Shown here one piece after another: positions 9,313-18,933 of a DNA stretch of 64,000 nt. Position 1 is the stretch's first letter, and each line of letters opens with the position of its first letter. The notes below the pieces were generated by a model. The model was not told where the DNA came from, made no database searches, and worked only from the letters and a program-made list of their open reading frames with translations. A program made the position numbers and the translations under genes. This stretch comes from Candidatus Babeliales bacterium (GTDB taxonomy: Bacteria > Babelota > Babeliae > Babelales > Vermiphilaceae). Location of the stretch: contig JAGVLK010000003.1 in the NCBI GenBank assembly GCA_020049835.1, forward strand, positions 62,001-126,000, in the 5' to 3' direction.

Positions 9313-10773
9313 ATGACAAAAAACAACATATACATCACCCTTACTCTTATAGTAAGCACCAGCCAACTTTTTGGCGCGGCAGCGCAACCGCAAGCAGCGG
9401 TAGTAAGCGATCTTTATAATCGTATTTTCAGTAAAAAGTTACCTGATGCGCAAGCAATAAAGCTCATAGAAGAAACGCTCGTAAAAAAAGAACTCACCGA
9501 TATCAATGCCGTAGGCAAAAACAATATAAATCTTCTACATGCGGCTGCATGGAATGACCGTCCTCATTTAATCAGCTATTTACTTAATATAGGCGCGGAT
9601 CCTTCCATTGAAGGCGGGAATGGTACAGCTCTTGATATAGCACGTGAACAAAATAATTTAGAAATTATACAACTGCTTGAACAAAAAATAGCAACTTCCA
9701 CACAAAGCAGCCAAGCGAAACTAGAACAAGTACCACAACCAGAAGTGCCAAAAGTTACGTCGCCAACACTGCACAAACCCGAAACGGAAGTAGTATCCAA
9801 TTTTATAAACAACATACTCCCTAATTTAGATGATACACAAGCAACAAATGCGTTGCAGGAAGCACTTACAAGCGGGTCATTAAAAAATGTAAATACACCT
9901 GCAACCAATAGTAGTCTGAACCTACTCCATTGGGCTTCATACCGTGGATACCCATCACTCGTGACGTTGCTCATCGCAAAAGGGGCCGATCCGCTTATAA
10001 AAAACCCCGGGGGGAAAAATGCATTTGAAATTGCCGAAAGTGCTAACAAACCTGAAATTCTGGCACTACTGGAACAAAAATTTGGCCCGCAGGCTCCTAA
10101 AAAACCTGAAACTAATGGAAATGCCCCTCTACAGGCAGACGTGGTCAATGAACTCATCGTTAAGCTCACAAAAGGCGGTGCCAATGACGCAACTGCGCTG
10201 ACAGCAATACGTAAAGCAATTGAGGATGGGGAATTAGCTGATGTAAATATACCACGTAACGATAAAGGCATGAATTTATTACATTGGGCTGCCGATAGAG
10301 GTTTTACCGGTGTTACGACTTATTTACTTGAACAAGGCGCAAACCCTGCGCTGGAAACTATAAGTGGTATGACGGCACTTGATATAGCAAAAACAAATAA
10401 AAAAACGGCCGTCGCCAAACTACTTACTCCCACTACATCGCAGACAAATAAATCTCGCAAACCAAAACCAACTGGGCATGTACAGGTGGTGTTAGAACAT
10501 GCAAATCAAGGAATCACCTTACAAAATATGCGCGCAGTTTGGAAAGAGCTGACTGCCGGCAATAGGCAATTGACCGTCGATGAGATTAAGCAGCTTATTA
10601 CATATGCAACCGATCCTGATCAAACAACTAATCGCGAAAAAAATCGTTTGTGGGTGTTAGCAAACAATCTTATTGCTGCAAATCCGACCGCAATTGATCC
10701 GGTCAAAGCGAAACTTGACCCAACTTTCGTTGATACTTGGTACGCCATTATTGCACGTAAGCAACGCCGATAG
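9313..10773 (+). CDS. Exported ankyrin-repeat protein with shared C-terminal domain (2 of 3)
   Basis: 486 residues. The signal peptide ends at SQLFGA, like gene 1. Three ankyrin modules follow, each preceded by the same ~30-residue helical lead-in (VVSDLYNRIF..., VVSNFINNIL..., VVNELIVKLT...) and each carrying an N(L)LH.A core (NLLHAAAWN, NLLHWASYR, NLLHWAADR). The module has thus been triplicated inside the gene. The last ~95 residues are the C-terminal domain shared with genes 1 and 3, ending RKQRR. GAGG lies 5 nt before the ATG. Gene 3 follows after 13 bp, so the two are probably co-transcribed. Confidence 0.87.
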   Translation: MTKNNIYITLTLIVSTSQLFGAAAQPQAAVVSDLYNRIFSKKLPDAQAIKLIEETLVKKELTDINAVGKNNINLLHAAAWNDRPHLISYLLNIGADPSIEGGNGTALDIAREQNNLEIIQLLEQKIATSTQSSQAKLEQVPQPEVPKVTSPTLHKPETEVVSNFINNILPNLDDTQATNALQEALTSGSLKNVNTPATNSSLNLLHWASYRGYPSLVTLLIAKGADPLIKNPGGKNAFEIAESANKPEILALLEQKFGPQAPKKPETNGNAPLQADVVNELIVKLTKGGANDATALTAIRKAIEDGELADVNIPRNDKGMNLLHWAADRGFTGVTTYLLEQGANPALETISGMTALDIAKTNKKTAVAKLLTPTTSQTNKSRKPKPTGHVQVVLEHANQGITLQNMRAVWKELTAGNRQLTVDEIKQLITYATDPDQTTNREKNRLWVLANNLIAANPTAIDPVKAKLDPTFVDTWYAIIARKQRR

Positions 10774-10786
10774 TTAGGAATTCAAT

Positions 10787-11707
10787 ATGCAAATGCATAC
10801 ACTCATATTACTTTTTTTCTGCATACCTGTTTATGCTTTTGATCTTGATAGCATGTTATCATCTGAACCACACGGCGGCATGTTCGGTAAAACATCAGTT
10901 AATGAGCGTCTTTTGGCGGCAGCTGAACGTGGCGATAGTTATGAGGTTACGCAAGCATTAGAATCGCCTGGCGTTAATATCAATACCACTAACAACAGTG
11001 GCGCTACACCACTTATCCTTGCAAGCCGCAAAGGCCATCTACAAGTTGTGCGTAATTTAGTACAACTTGGTGCAGATATACAAGCGGAAGACAAACAGGG
11101 CGTCAACGCGTTGTTTGCAGCGATTGCAGAAAATCAGGTTCCTGTTGTAGCATTTTTAGCAGACCAAACCGATATTAACCAACAAGACAAGCAGGGCTTT
11201 ACTCCGCTTATGCGCGCGGTGCTCAAAAATAATAAGGCATTAGTACAAGCGCTGGTGGAAAAAAATGCAGACCTTAATGTTAAAGATTATAGAGGCGATA
11301 CCGCATTGGTTATGGCAGAAGACAATAAATTAACCGATATTGCGCGCTATCTACGTATGGCAGCTGCAGGCATTACCCCAACGTCACTTGCCCAGCAAAT
11401 CAAACTTATTACTGAACGCGGCAAACAGGCACGTGCAGGCCAACAAATTACCCAACAAAATATTCGTGAGATTTGGAAAGAGCTCATTCCCGGCGATAGA
11501 AAGCTTACGGCAGGAGAAGTTGAACAATTGGTAGCATTTGCCACCGATCCCGATCAAGCAACAGATCAAGCAAAAAATCGTTTATGGGTATTAGCAAACA
11601 ATCTTATTGCTGCAAACCCAGGAGCAATTGACCATGCCAAAGATAAACTTGACCCAGCTACAGTTGATGCATGGTATGCTATTATTAAACGCAAGCAACG
11701 TCGCTAA
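10787..11707 (+). CDS. Exported ankyrin-repeat protein with shared C-terminal domain (3 of 3)
   Basis: 306 residues. A short signal peptide (MQMHTLILLFFCIPVYAF) is followed by four or five ankyrin repeats (about 40-185, with TPLILASRKGHLQVVRNLV as the clearest). The same ~95-residue C-terminal domain as in genes 1 and 2 follows (IREIWKELIPGDRKLTAGE ... RLWVLANNLIAANP ... KRKQRR). The constancy of the C-terminus against varied repeats suggests the tail is a targeting or assembly module and the repeats are the binding part. That split is inference. An AGGA site lies 7 nt upstream of the ATG. Confidence 0.87.
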   Translation: MQMHTLILLFFCIPVYAFDLDSMLSSEPHGGMFGKTSVNERLLAAAERGDSYEVTQALESPGVNINTTNNSGATPLILASRKGHLQVVRNLVQLGADIQAEDKQGVNALFAAIAENQVPVVAFLADQTDINQQDKQGFTPLMRAVLKNNKALVQALVEKNADLNVKDYRGDTALVMAEDNKLTDIARYLRMAAAGITPTSLAQQIKLITERGKQARAGQQITQQNIREIWKELIPGDRKLTAGEVEQLVAFATDPDQATDQAKNRLWVLANNLIAANPGAIDHAKDKLDPATVDAWYAIIKRKQRR

Positions 11708-11781
11708 ATATCAATAATTCATCCGTAAAACAGCCAAACTTATCGATTTTCCAACTCAAAACTTTGCATTTTTCCTAAATT

Positions 11782-11819
11782 TTATGCTAATCTATAACTA
11801 TATATAACGATTAGCATAA
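11782..11819 (+). promoter_or_regulatory. Perfect 11-bp inverted repeat overlapping the ribosome binding site of the ATPase gene
   Basis: Arms TTATGCTAATC (11782-11792) and GATTAGCATAA (11809-11819) flank an AT-rich centre with TATAAC-like elements. The right arm runs into AAGGAGG (11818-11824). It could be an operator over the -10 region or an RNA hairpin that hides the ribosome binding site. Confidence 0.5.
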
Positions 11820-11829
11820 GGAGGTGTAT

Positions 11830-13023
11830 ATGCCTTATTACCAAAGAGATCTGGAAAACAAACTCAAACGATATGCAAAATTCCCTGTCGTTGCAATTTT
11901 AGGGCCGCGCCAATCGGGAAAAAGTACCATAGCAAAAGAGGTATTCAAAAACCACGTCTTTTTAGATTTAGATGATCTTGAATTGCGAGCACAGGCACTC
12001 AATGACCCAAAAGCTTTTTTACGCACTCATGAAAATGAACATGGTATCATATTAGATGAATTTCAACGCTGCCCAGAACTACTTTCGTATATTAAAGTTA
12101 TCTCTGATGCTCAAGACCGTCCGGGTTATTTTGTTCTTACCGGGTCACAAAATTTCCTTATGAATGCATCTATATCAGAATCATTAGCCGGTCGCGTTGG
12201 CATTCTTACCCTATTGCCCTTATCTTTACATGAGCTTGAAGAACATGCTTTGCTCCAGAAAGAAAAGCCTGAACATACGATCTTTTTTGGCGGTTACCCA
12301 CGTTTATATGAACGCCAAATTGACCCATCTGAACTGTATCCTTCATATCTGCAAACGTATGTAGAGCGTGATGTACGCGAACTTATTAATGTTACCAATT
12401 TGAATACGTTTCAGAAGTTTCTTAGATTATGTGCCGGACGCATCGGCCAGCAGATTAACTTTGCAGAATTAGCTGCACAATGCGGCATCAGTGTACCCAC
12501 CGTACATAATTGGCTTTCTATTTTAGAAGCAAGCTATATTACATTTCAGCTTCGACCATATTGGGCAAATTTTAATAAAATCATGACTAAGTCACCAAAA
12601 CTCTATTTTTATGACACTGGGCTTGCTTGTTTATTACTTGGTATAAGCTCAGAAAAGAATCTGTTACTTAATTTTTATTACGGAGCACTGTTTGAAAACC
12701 TGATCATCGCTGATATGCACAAACAGTATTTCAATCAAGGAATGCCTAACACACTTTATTATTGGCGCGATAAAAATGGAACAATAGAAGTCGATTGTTT
12801 AATTGAGCAAGATGGCAAGATGATACCGATTGAAATCAAATCTGGTGAAACATATACCGTGCATTATTTTGATACGATAAAAAAATGGCAAACCTTAGCT
12901 GCCAATGAAGCAGAACCAAGTTATGTTGTCTATGGTGGCACACAATCATTACGTGGCCCACATGAAAATTTAATGCCTTGGTACCAAGCCGGCACATTAA
13001 TTAAGCGCATAACAGAAGAATAA
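11830..13023 (+). CDS. AAA_14 / DUF4143 ATPase
   Basis: 397 residues from the ATG at 11830, chosen because AAGGAGG lies 5 nt upstream (an in-frame GTG at 11824 overlaps that site). The AAA_14 ATPase has Walker A GPRQSGKST near residue 27, Walker B-like IILDEFQRCPEL, and the sensor-type LTGSQ. The C-terminal DUF4143 region has an HTH-like stretch (AELAAQCGISVPTVHNWL) and a nuclease-like core with DCLIEQ and IEIKSG. The family is very widespread and of unclear function, often genetically mobile. An inverted repeat covers its start region, hinting at autoregulation. No partner toxin or antitoxin is visible beside it. Confidence 0.93.
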   Translation: MPYYQRDLENKLKRYAKFPVVAILGPRQSGKSTIAKEVFKNHVFLDLDDLELRAQALNDPKAFLRTHENEHGIILDEFQRCPELLSYIKVISDAQDRPGYFVLTGSQNFLMNASISESLAGRVGILTLLPLSLHELEEHALLQKEKPEHTIFFGGYPRLYERQIDPSELYPSYLQTYVERDVRELINVTNLNTFQKFLRLCAGRIGQQINFAELAAQCGISVPTVHNWLSILEASYITFQLRPYWANFNKIMTKSPKLYFYDTGLACLLLGISSEKNLLLNFYYGALFENLIIADMHKQYFNQGMPNTLYYWRDKNGTIEVDCLIEQDGKMIPIEIKSGETYTVHYFDTIKKWQTLAANEAEPSYVVYGGTQSLRGPHENLMPWYQAGTLIKRITEE

Positions 13024-13074
13024 TACATCGTTCTACCAAGTGCAAAAGAACTGTTTTGCAGGTACACTACATGT

Positions 13075-15045
13075 ATGTATATTCACGTGCGCCTGCTAAA
13101 TGGCTTTAAAGAATCATTACTCTATCGTATACCTGAGGACCTTGAGCGCCCTGCTGCGCTTATTGGCGCCATTGTGTGCGTGCCACTGGCACAAAGGGTT
13201 GAACAAGCACTCATCATAGCAACTGAGGCTACTGCCAAGGTGAGCTTTGTTATCAAAGATATTATAAGTTTCCAAGCGATGCCGGATGACGCGCATCATA
13301 TGCCATTTATTCAAGCATTGGCAAATTATTATCAAACTGATGCATTGTATTATCTTAAACGTATGCATCAATTTATTGCACAACCGGATGAACCTGCAGA
13401 GCTCATGCAAACAACAGAACTGAGCACTTCAGCAGTAGTCAATCTCACTGTAGAACAACAAGCGGTAGTTGATTATCTTACGCCACATATTACCAAACCA
13501 ACCTATACACCCACGGTGCTACATGGCGTTACCGGTTCAGGTAAAACAGAAGTATACAAAAAGCTACTCACACATACCTATTATGAAGGCAAGATCGCCC
13601 TGCTTATGCTGCCGGAAGTAAGCCTTGCATTACAGTTTGAGCGATTACTACGCAACCAATTGCCTGCCGATTTGGTTATTGCGAGCTTTCATTCTGCAAC
13701 TACACCAAAAGAAAAACGTATAGTATGGCAACGCTTGCGCGATCAGCAACCGATGATTATTATTGGCGTGCATGTACCTATTTTATTGCCGCTGCCTCAT
13801 TTGGGATTAATTATTGTTGATGAAGAGCATGAAGTTGGTTATCAGGAAAAAAAGCATCCAAAAACACATACCAAAGAAGCTGCGCTCATGCGGGCACAGA
13901 TGCATGGCATACCCATTTTGTTGGGTTCTGCCACGCCGTCGATCAGCACACTCTATAATGTTAAACAACGTGGCTGGAAATTTTTCCAACTTAAGCAACG
14001 CTTTGCCGGTGCATTTCCGGTAATTAAACAGGTAGTGCTGCCAAAACAGGATCATCGACCACATTTTTGGATTAGTCGAGAACTCAACAGTGCAATTAAA
14101 GATCGGCTGGCACGTGGTGAACAAACAATTTTATTTCTTAATCGTCGCGGCTTTAGTTTTTTTGTGCAATGCAAAGCATGTACGCATATTTTTTCTTGCA
14201 ATGCATGCTCGGTAAGCTTGACGTTGCATGAACAGGATACACTTATTTGCCATTACTGTGGTTACCGCCGCACGCTGCCACCAACCTGCCCTACCTGCAA
14301 AACGAGCGCAGATGATTTTTTAAAAAAAGGTATCGGCACACAACAGCTGGCAGCAATTGTACAAAAACTGTTTCCATCAGCACGTGTTGCACGTGCTGAT
14401 CTTGATGTGAGTAGCAAGAAAAAAGCATGGCAACAAGTAGTTGAGCAGTTCCATGCACGTGAACTGGATATTTTAGTCGGTACACAAACAATTACTAAAG
14501 GCTACGATTTTGAACATGTCACGTTGGTTGGTATCATTTGGGCAGATCTGAATTTGCATTTTCCTAAATTCAATGCTACTGAAACTACGCTGCAGCAGCT
14601 TATTCAAGTTGCCGGGCGCGCCGGTAGAAAGCGCGAGCATAGCTTGGTAATTGTGCAAACAATGGCAGAGCATCATGCATTTGCTTATCTGGAAGAAATC
14701 AGTTATTTACAGTTTTATCAGCAAGAGATTCTGCAGCGGCAAGAAGTTGGCTATCCACCCTGCAAACGACTAGTGGAAATTGAACTTAAATATCATGATG
14801 AAGCAACTATTGAGCGCGAAGCGCGCCATATGGTACATCAACTGCTTGCGCGCATTGAACAGATGGAACTTGATATACAGGTACTGGGACCCTCCTGCCC
14901 GCCCATTGCTAAAATTAAAAAATCGTATGCGCGCACCTTGTATCTTAAAGGTACCGATATGAGCTTGCTTGAAAAAATCTACCACTCAATTGATTTCAAG
15001 CGGTACAAGAGCTCATGTTATTTTACGCCGAATCCCGTTGCATAA
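13075..15045 (+). CDS. priA: Primosomal protein N' (replication restart helicase PriA)
   Basis: Superfamily 2 helicase that reloads the replisome at stalled forks. It has a short N-terminal 3'-end-binding region (1-100), Walker A HGVTGSGKTEVY at about 150, the DEEH box at about 249 and the zinc-binding cysteine array starting near 367 (CKAC, CNAC, CHYC, CPTC; eight Cys). The helicase C-domain has GTQTITKGYDF and QVAGRAGR. At 656 residues it is shorter than E. coli PriA (732), mostly at the N-terminus. The start at 13075 has only a weak upstream site (GCAGGT). It converges on orn with 1 bp between stop codons. Confidence 0.97.
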   Translation: MYIHVRLLNGFKESLLYRIPEDLERPAALIGAIVCVPLAQRVEQALIIATEATAKVSFVIKDIISFQAMPDDAHHMPFIQALANYYQTDALYYLKRMHQFIAQPDEPAELMQTTELSTSAVVNLTVEQQAVVDYLTPHITKPTYTPTVLHGVTGSGKTEVYKKLLTHTYYEGKIALLMLPEVSLALQFERLLRNQLPADLVIASFHSATTPKEKRIVWQRLRDQQPMIIIGVHVPILLPLPHLGLIIVDEEHEVGYQEKKHPKTHTKEAALMRAQMHGIPILLGSATPSISTLYNVKQRGWKFFQLKQRFAGAFPVIKQVVLPKQDHRPHFWISRELNSAIKDRLARGEQTILFLNRRGFSFFVQCKACTHIFSCNACSVSLTLHEQDTLICHYCGYRRTLPPTCPTCKTSADDFLKKGIGTQQLAAIVQKLFPSARVARADLDVSSKKKAWQQVVEQFHARELDILVGTQTITKGYDFEHVTLVGIIWADLNLHFPKFNATETTLQQLIQVAGRAGRKREHSLVIVQTMAEHHAFAYLEEISYLQFYQQEILQRQEVGYPPCKRLVEIELKYHDEATIEREARHMVHQLLARIEQMELDIQVLGPSCPPIAKIKKSYARTLYLKGTDMSLLEKIYHSIDFKRYKSSCYFTPNPVA

Positions 15046-15046
15046 C

Positions 15047-15598
15047 TTAGTTTCTCTTAAAAAAATACGTACGATACTGCTGTAATTCAGCAATCGATTC
15101 GCGAATATCATCAAGCGCACGATGTGTCTTTTTTTTATGTACCTGTGCATGCGGATCATGTGAATACCAAGCTTGCACGAGTAACTTTAATGAACTTACA
15201 TCAAGCATACGATAATGCATCTGTTGCATAATGCGTGGCATGTAACGGCGTAAAAATTGTGCATCTTGCCAAATGCTATTGCCTGCAAGATGTGTTTGAA
15301 ATCCGGAACAATGTTGTTGGATGCACGCGAGCGTCATCTCTTCTGCTTCTTGTGCACTCACTGTTGATTGCGCAACTTTGTCCGTTAACCCGGAAGCAGT
15401 ATGTATACGCTTTACTTCAGGATGCATGCGTGCAAGCAGATCCTGCGACTGATGTATTACGATATCAGGCCCCTGTGCAATTTCATTAAGTTCTGCATCA
15501 GTGATGATCGTTGCAATTTCCAGCAATACATCATTAGAAGGATCCAGTCCAGTCATTTCACAATCTATCCAGACAAAACGTTCTGCATGTGGCTGCAT
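15047..15598 (-). CDS. orn: Oligoribonuclease
   Basis: DEDD-family 3'-5' exoribonuclease that finishes degradation of 2-5-nt RNAs, including the pGpG left from cyclic-di-GMP. Exo I is FVWIDCEMTGLD (Asp and Glu present), Exo II lies around LAGNSIWQDAQFLRRYMP, and Exo III has HRALDDIRESI with the catalytic His and Asp. Length (183) is typical. An AGGA site precedes the ATG. Orn is unusual outside gamma- and beta-proteobacteria and actinobacteria, so its presence here is a useful taxonomic or transfer marker. Confidence 0.95.
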   Translation of the reverse strand: MQPHAERFVWIDCEMTGLDPSNDVLLEIATIITDAELNEIAQGPDIVIHQSQDLLARMHPEVKRIHTASGLTDKVAQSTVSAQEAEEMTLACIQQHCSGFQTHLAGNSIWQDAQFLRRYMPRIMQQMHYRMLDVSSLKLLVQAWYSHDPHAQVHKKKTHRALDDIRESIAELQQYRTYFFKRN

Positions 15599-15610
15599 GA
15601 GGTATTCCTA

Positions 15611-16111
15611 TCATTCAAAATCTAATATTGGATCTTCAAAATAATCATTGTCAGACGTTCCTTCAATTTTTTCTAATTCTTCAAATAGTTCTTGCATAGT
15701 TGGATCCACTTCAGGCTCTTGAGGTTTAGGCGCGCTTTCCTGATTTGGAGCAGGCTTTAAAAGCTCACCAACGCGACTTTGATACAGTGCCATTACATGT
15801 GGAGATAACCTATCATCTTGCAATGATTCCTGTTTGCTCGGGCTATTAGCTGTACGTCCAAAACCTGCTAAAAAAGCAAGCGGTTTTGCTGGAGCTGATG
15901 TTGAAAGAATTCCGGTTTTTTTTATTTGCTCCTGTGAAGTGCTCGCATAAAGAGCAATCGGGGATCCGGGCGAATTCGTTGTAATTGGTTGGGAAGCTAC
16001 ATGCTGTAAAGGTTGATCTTTTTTAGACTTCGATTTACTTATTTTTGATGATGTACTTGCGGCACTTAAGCTCACAACTAGAAAAAGTGCCCATACATTG
16101 TATATGAACAT
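15611..16111 (-). CDS. Exported low-complexity protein of unknown function
   Basis: 166 residues. The signal peptide is about 1-19 (MFIYNVWALFLVVSLSAAS), followed by a Ser/Lys-rich patch (KISKSKSKKDQ), a Pro/Ser-rich centre and a strongly acidic C-terminus ending EDPILDFE. No domain is recognised and it is probably largely disordered. It lies 12 bp upstream of orn on the same strand, so the two may be co-transcribed. GAGGT precedes the ATG. Confidence 0.65.
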   Translation of the reverse strand: MFIYNVWALFLVVSLSAASTSSKISKSKSKKDQPLQHVASQPITTNSPGSPIALYASTSQEQIKKTGILSTSAPAKPLAFLAGFGRTANSPSKQESLQDDRLSPHVMALYQSRVGELLKPAPNQESAPKPQEPEVDPTMQELFEELEKIEGTSDNDYFEDPILDFE

Positions 16112-16219
16112 AATGACCTCTACTATTAAGAAAGTTGCATATAGTTGTCTTATACGTTAATATGGAGGCGGCGTAAAGTCAATAAAAAAGGAATTATAGC
16201 AAAAAAAGAGAGTACGTAC

Positions 16220-18451
16220 ATGCGCAAACTTCGCGTTGGCATTTTTATGGGTGGCAATTCTGTAGAACGAGAAGTTTCTTTTAATTCCGGACGCACCGTT
16301 TATGATCATCTGAATCCACAACTCTATTGCCCGGTACCGATATTTCAAACTCCATGCGGCGCACTGTATCTCATTGCATGGAAGTTCATGCATCGAGGTA
16401 AAATTGCTGATTTTGAACATCGCTTGAGTGCAGAATCGCAACGCATTGCATGGAGCCAATTGCATGAGCATATTGATATCATGTTTGTTTCTGCACATGG
16501 TGCTTATGGAGAGGATGGTCGCTTGCAAGCGATGCTTACTTTATTAGGGATTCCGTATACCGGATCAAAGATCTATGCAAGTGCATTGTGCATGGACAAG
16601 CAAGAACAAAAAGAGGTAATTCGTGCACATAATATTGCAGTGCCACACGGCATCGTCTATCGCCCTACCACATGCGCTACATTAACTATTGAACAATTAA
16701 AGCATGATTTAGTTACGCACAAACTTGCATTACCTCTGGTGGCAAAACCAATCTTTGGTGGATCAAGTCTAGGTGTACATCGTATTACCGATATCCATGA
16801 TCTATTGCCTGCTATCAATGCAGCATCAACACTTACAGTACCGGCACAATCGGTAGTAGTTGAAGAACAGCTCCAGGGCATGGAATTTTCTTGTTCCTTA
16901 TTATACGATTACGCTAACAACCAATGGATGCCGCTGTCACTTACTGAAGTGGTGCCACATACCACTACCGGATTTTTGTGTTACGACCAAAAATATATGC
17001 CCGGAAGTGCCATAAAATATACACCTGCACGCTGTTCGGCTGCCGTAACAAATGCTATACATGCAACTTGCATCAAACTACTTACTATAATGCACGTGCA
17101 AACCATGGCACGCATAGATGGCTTTTATACCACCGATGAGCGCATTGTGATTATTGATGTCAACCCGGTATGCGGCATGGATCCGGCAAGTTTTCTGTTT
17201 CGTGAAGCGGCACAGCTGGGCTTAACGCATCGTGCAGTAATCAATCATATTATCGCTACTGAACTGCATGCATATGGCATGTATAATCATATTGAAATGC
17301 ACAAGGAAAATATGCACACATTCCAAGCACGCAAACGTGTTGCAGTTATATGCGGCGGCACGACGCATGAACGCGAAATTTCACTCGCATCAGGGCGCAA
17401 TGTAATCTATAAATTACCTACCGATCGGTATGAAGTTATACCGCTTTTTATGGCATCCGACACACGGCTGTACCATATTGATTACCAACTCTTAATCAAA
17501 AATCGCACCGCGGAAATTGAAGCTGCGCTTACTCCTGCACAACTGGTTAACATTGATGAACTTCCGGCAGTTGCAGACTTTGTATTTATTGCATTGCATG
17601 GCGGTTGCGGTGAAAATGGTATTTTACAAGGCACGCTGGAAATGCTGGCAATACCCTATAATGGTTCCGGTGTGTTAACGAGCGCACGTTGCATGGATAA
17701 ATATATTACCAATACCTATCTACATAATGCGGGCTTTGATGTACCTGCTGCATATCGTGTTACTATTGCGGATTATCAAGCCAACGCGCAAGTAGTTTGT
17801 GCACAGATTATGCACCAACTAGCGTTCCCACTTATTGTTAAACCACATGATGATGGTTGCAGCACGATGGTATACAAAGTCTCATCATTAGCAGAACTAC
17901 ACGAGGCAATCGCTACCATCGCATTAGATGGCAAAGCGTACGCATTAGTTGAAGAATATCTTATGGGCATGGAACTAACGATTGGTTGTTTGGGCAATGA
18001 CACAGTAACCGTTTTACCGCCAACCATGGTTATGCGCTCTGATGCAATTCTTACGGTACATGAAAAGTTTTTACCCGGTGCTGGTGAAAATCAGACGCCG
18101 GCACCGCTGGATGCTGCAGCTACGCTATTTGTGCAAGAGACCATTAAAGATGTGTACCGTACTCTAAACTGCCGCGGTTATGCGCGCATAGACTGTTTTT
18201 ATCAATCAGCTGATATAAGTCCAACCGGCGCACAGCGCTTAGTAGTGCTGGAAATTAATACATTACCCGGTTTAACACCGGCAACCTGTTTATTTCATCA
18301 AGCCGCTGAAATTGGCATGCGCCCGGCAGAATTACTGAGCACGATTATTGACCTTGGTTTTGCAGAACATGCACATACAAAGCAAACGATAACTGCTCAG
18401 AAACCCGTTACATTGGCGGCAATAACAGATATACCACAAAAGCAGCAATAA
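16220..18451 (+). CDS. Tandem (double) D-alanine--D-alanine ligase
   Basis: 743 residues made of two complete Ddl modules (about 1-360 and 372-743) in one polypeptide. Ddl joins two D-Ala with ATP for peptidoglycan. Module 1 has GGNSVEREVS, GEDGRLQ, KPIFGGSSLGV and ARIDGF, but its metal/peptide-site motif is DVNPVCG instead of EINTLPG. Module 2 has GGTTHEREIS, GENGILQG and a canonical EINTLPGLTP, but its ATP loop is DDGCSTMV instead of GGSSxGV. So each module keeps what the other has altered, which suggests division of labour or one regulatory half. The start at 16220 (MRKLRVG) is preferred over the upstream in-frame codon at 16145 because Ddl homology begins there. Its 3' end overlaps the convergent gene by 44 bp. 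Confidence 0.9.
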   Translation: MRKLRVGIFMGGNSVEREVSFNSGRTVYDHLNPQLYCPVPIFQTPCGALYLIAWKFMHRGKIADFEHRLSAESQRIAWSQLHEHIDIMFVSAHGAYGEDGRLQAMLTLLGIPYTGSKIYASALCMDKQEQKEVIRAHNIAVPHGIVYRPTTCATLTIEQLKHDLVTHKLALPLVAKPIFGGSSLGVHRITDIHDLLPAINAASTLTVPAQSVVVEEQLQGMEFSCSLLYDYANNQWMPLSLTEVVPHTTTGFLCYDQKYMPGSAIKYTPARCSAAVTNAIHATCIKLLTIMHVQTMARIDGFYTTDERIVIIDVNPVCGMDPASFLFREAAQLGLTHRAVINHIIATELHAYGMYNHIEMHKENMHTFQARKRVAVICGGTTHEREISLASGRNVIYKLPTDRYEVIPLFMASDTRLYHIDYQLLIKNRTAEIEAALTPAQLVNIDELPAVADFVFIALHGGCGENGILQGTLEMLAIPYNGSGVLTSARCMDKYITNTYLHNAGFDVPAAYRVTIADYQANAQVVCAQIMHQLAFPLIVKPHDDGCSTMVYKVSSLAELHEAIATIALDGKAYALVEEYLMGMELTIGCLGNDTVTVLPPTMVMRSDAILTVHEKFLPGAGENQTPAPLDAAATLFVQETIKDVYRTLNCRGYARIDCFYQSADISPTGAQRLVVLEINTLPGLTPATCLFHQAAEIGMRPAELLSTIIDLGFAEHAHTKQTITAQKPVTLAAITDIPQKQQ

Positions 18452-18842
18452 GATTACATATAGCAGCTGCCTTTACCATCTGTTCATATGAACGTGGTAA
18501 CCATGCACGCACCATGTAGAAAAAAAGCATTTCAAACAAAATGTAAATAACCCCTAATAAAAATGATGCTGCTAGTGCATGTAAAACGGTGGATGGTTCT
18601 GCTTGATCATACGTAACACCAAAAATCTGATGCGCCATGACTAGTGCACTACCACCTAACATTATCCATGCAAATAGCTGCGCGCCGAATGCAAACAACA
18701 CCGCACGCACAAACGGTATACGCATATACAAAAATGCTATAATCATGAGAACAATTGCAATTGCCGCATGGTGCTGGCCAAATGTCACCGACCATATCCA
18801 TTCACTTATAATAAACTGTCCAAAGGCATAGAGTAGTTTCAT
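18408..18842 (-). CDS. Small integral membrane protein of unknown function
   Basis: 144 residues with about four membrane helices (around 22-40, 44-65, 88-108 and 122-141). No family is recognised. AGGAG precedes the ATG. Its last 44 bp overlap the end of the ligase gene on the other strand, a tight but common convergent arrangement. Confidence 0.7.
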   Translation of the reverse strand: MKLLYAFGQFIISEWIWSVTFGQHHAAIAIVLMIIAFLYMRIPFVRAVLFAFGAQLFAWIMLGGSALVMAHQIFGVTYDQAEPSTVLHALAASFLLGVIYILFEMLFFYMVRAWLPRSYEQMVKAAAICNLIAAFVVYLLLPPM

Positions 18843-18933
18843 ATTTTCTCCTGGTTACAACATATTTCTTGTGTATTAGGTTATGCCAAATGCGGAGATA
18901 TTTGCTATACTATTTTTATGAATACTGTTTTTA

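Noticed and set aside
9576-10271. A 231-codon open frame on the minus strand
   Set aside because: It is antisense to the second ankyrin gene, has no ribosome binding site and no recognisable protein; the + strand frame has clear repeats.
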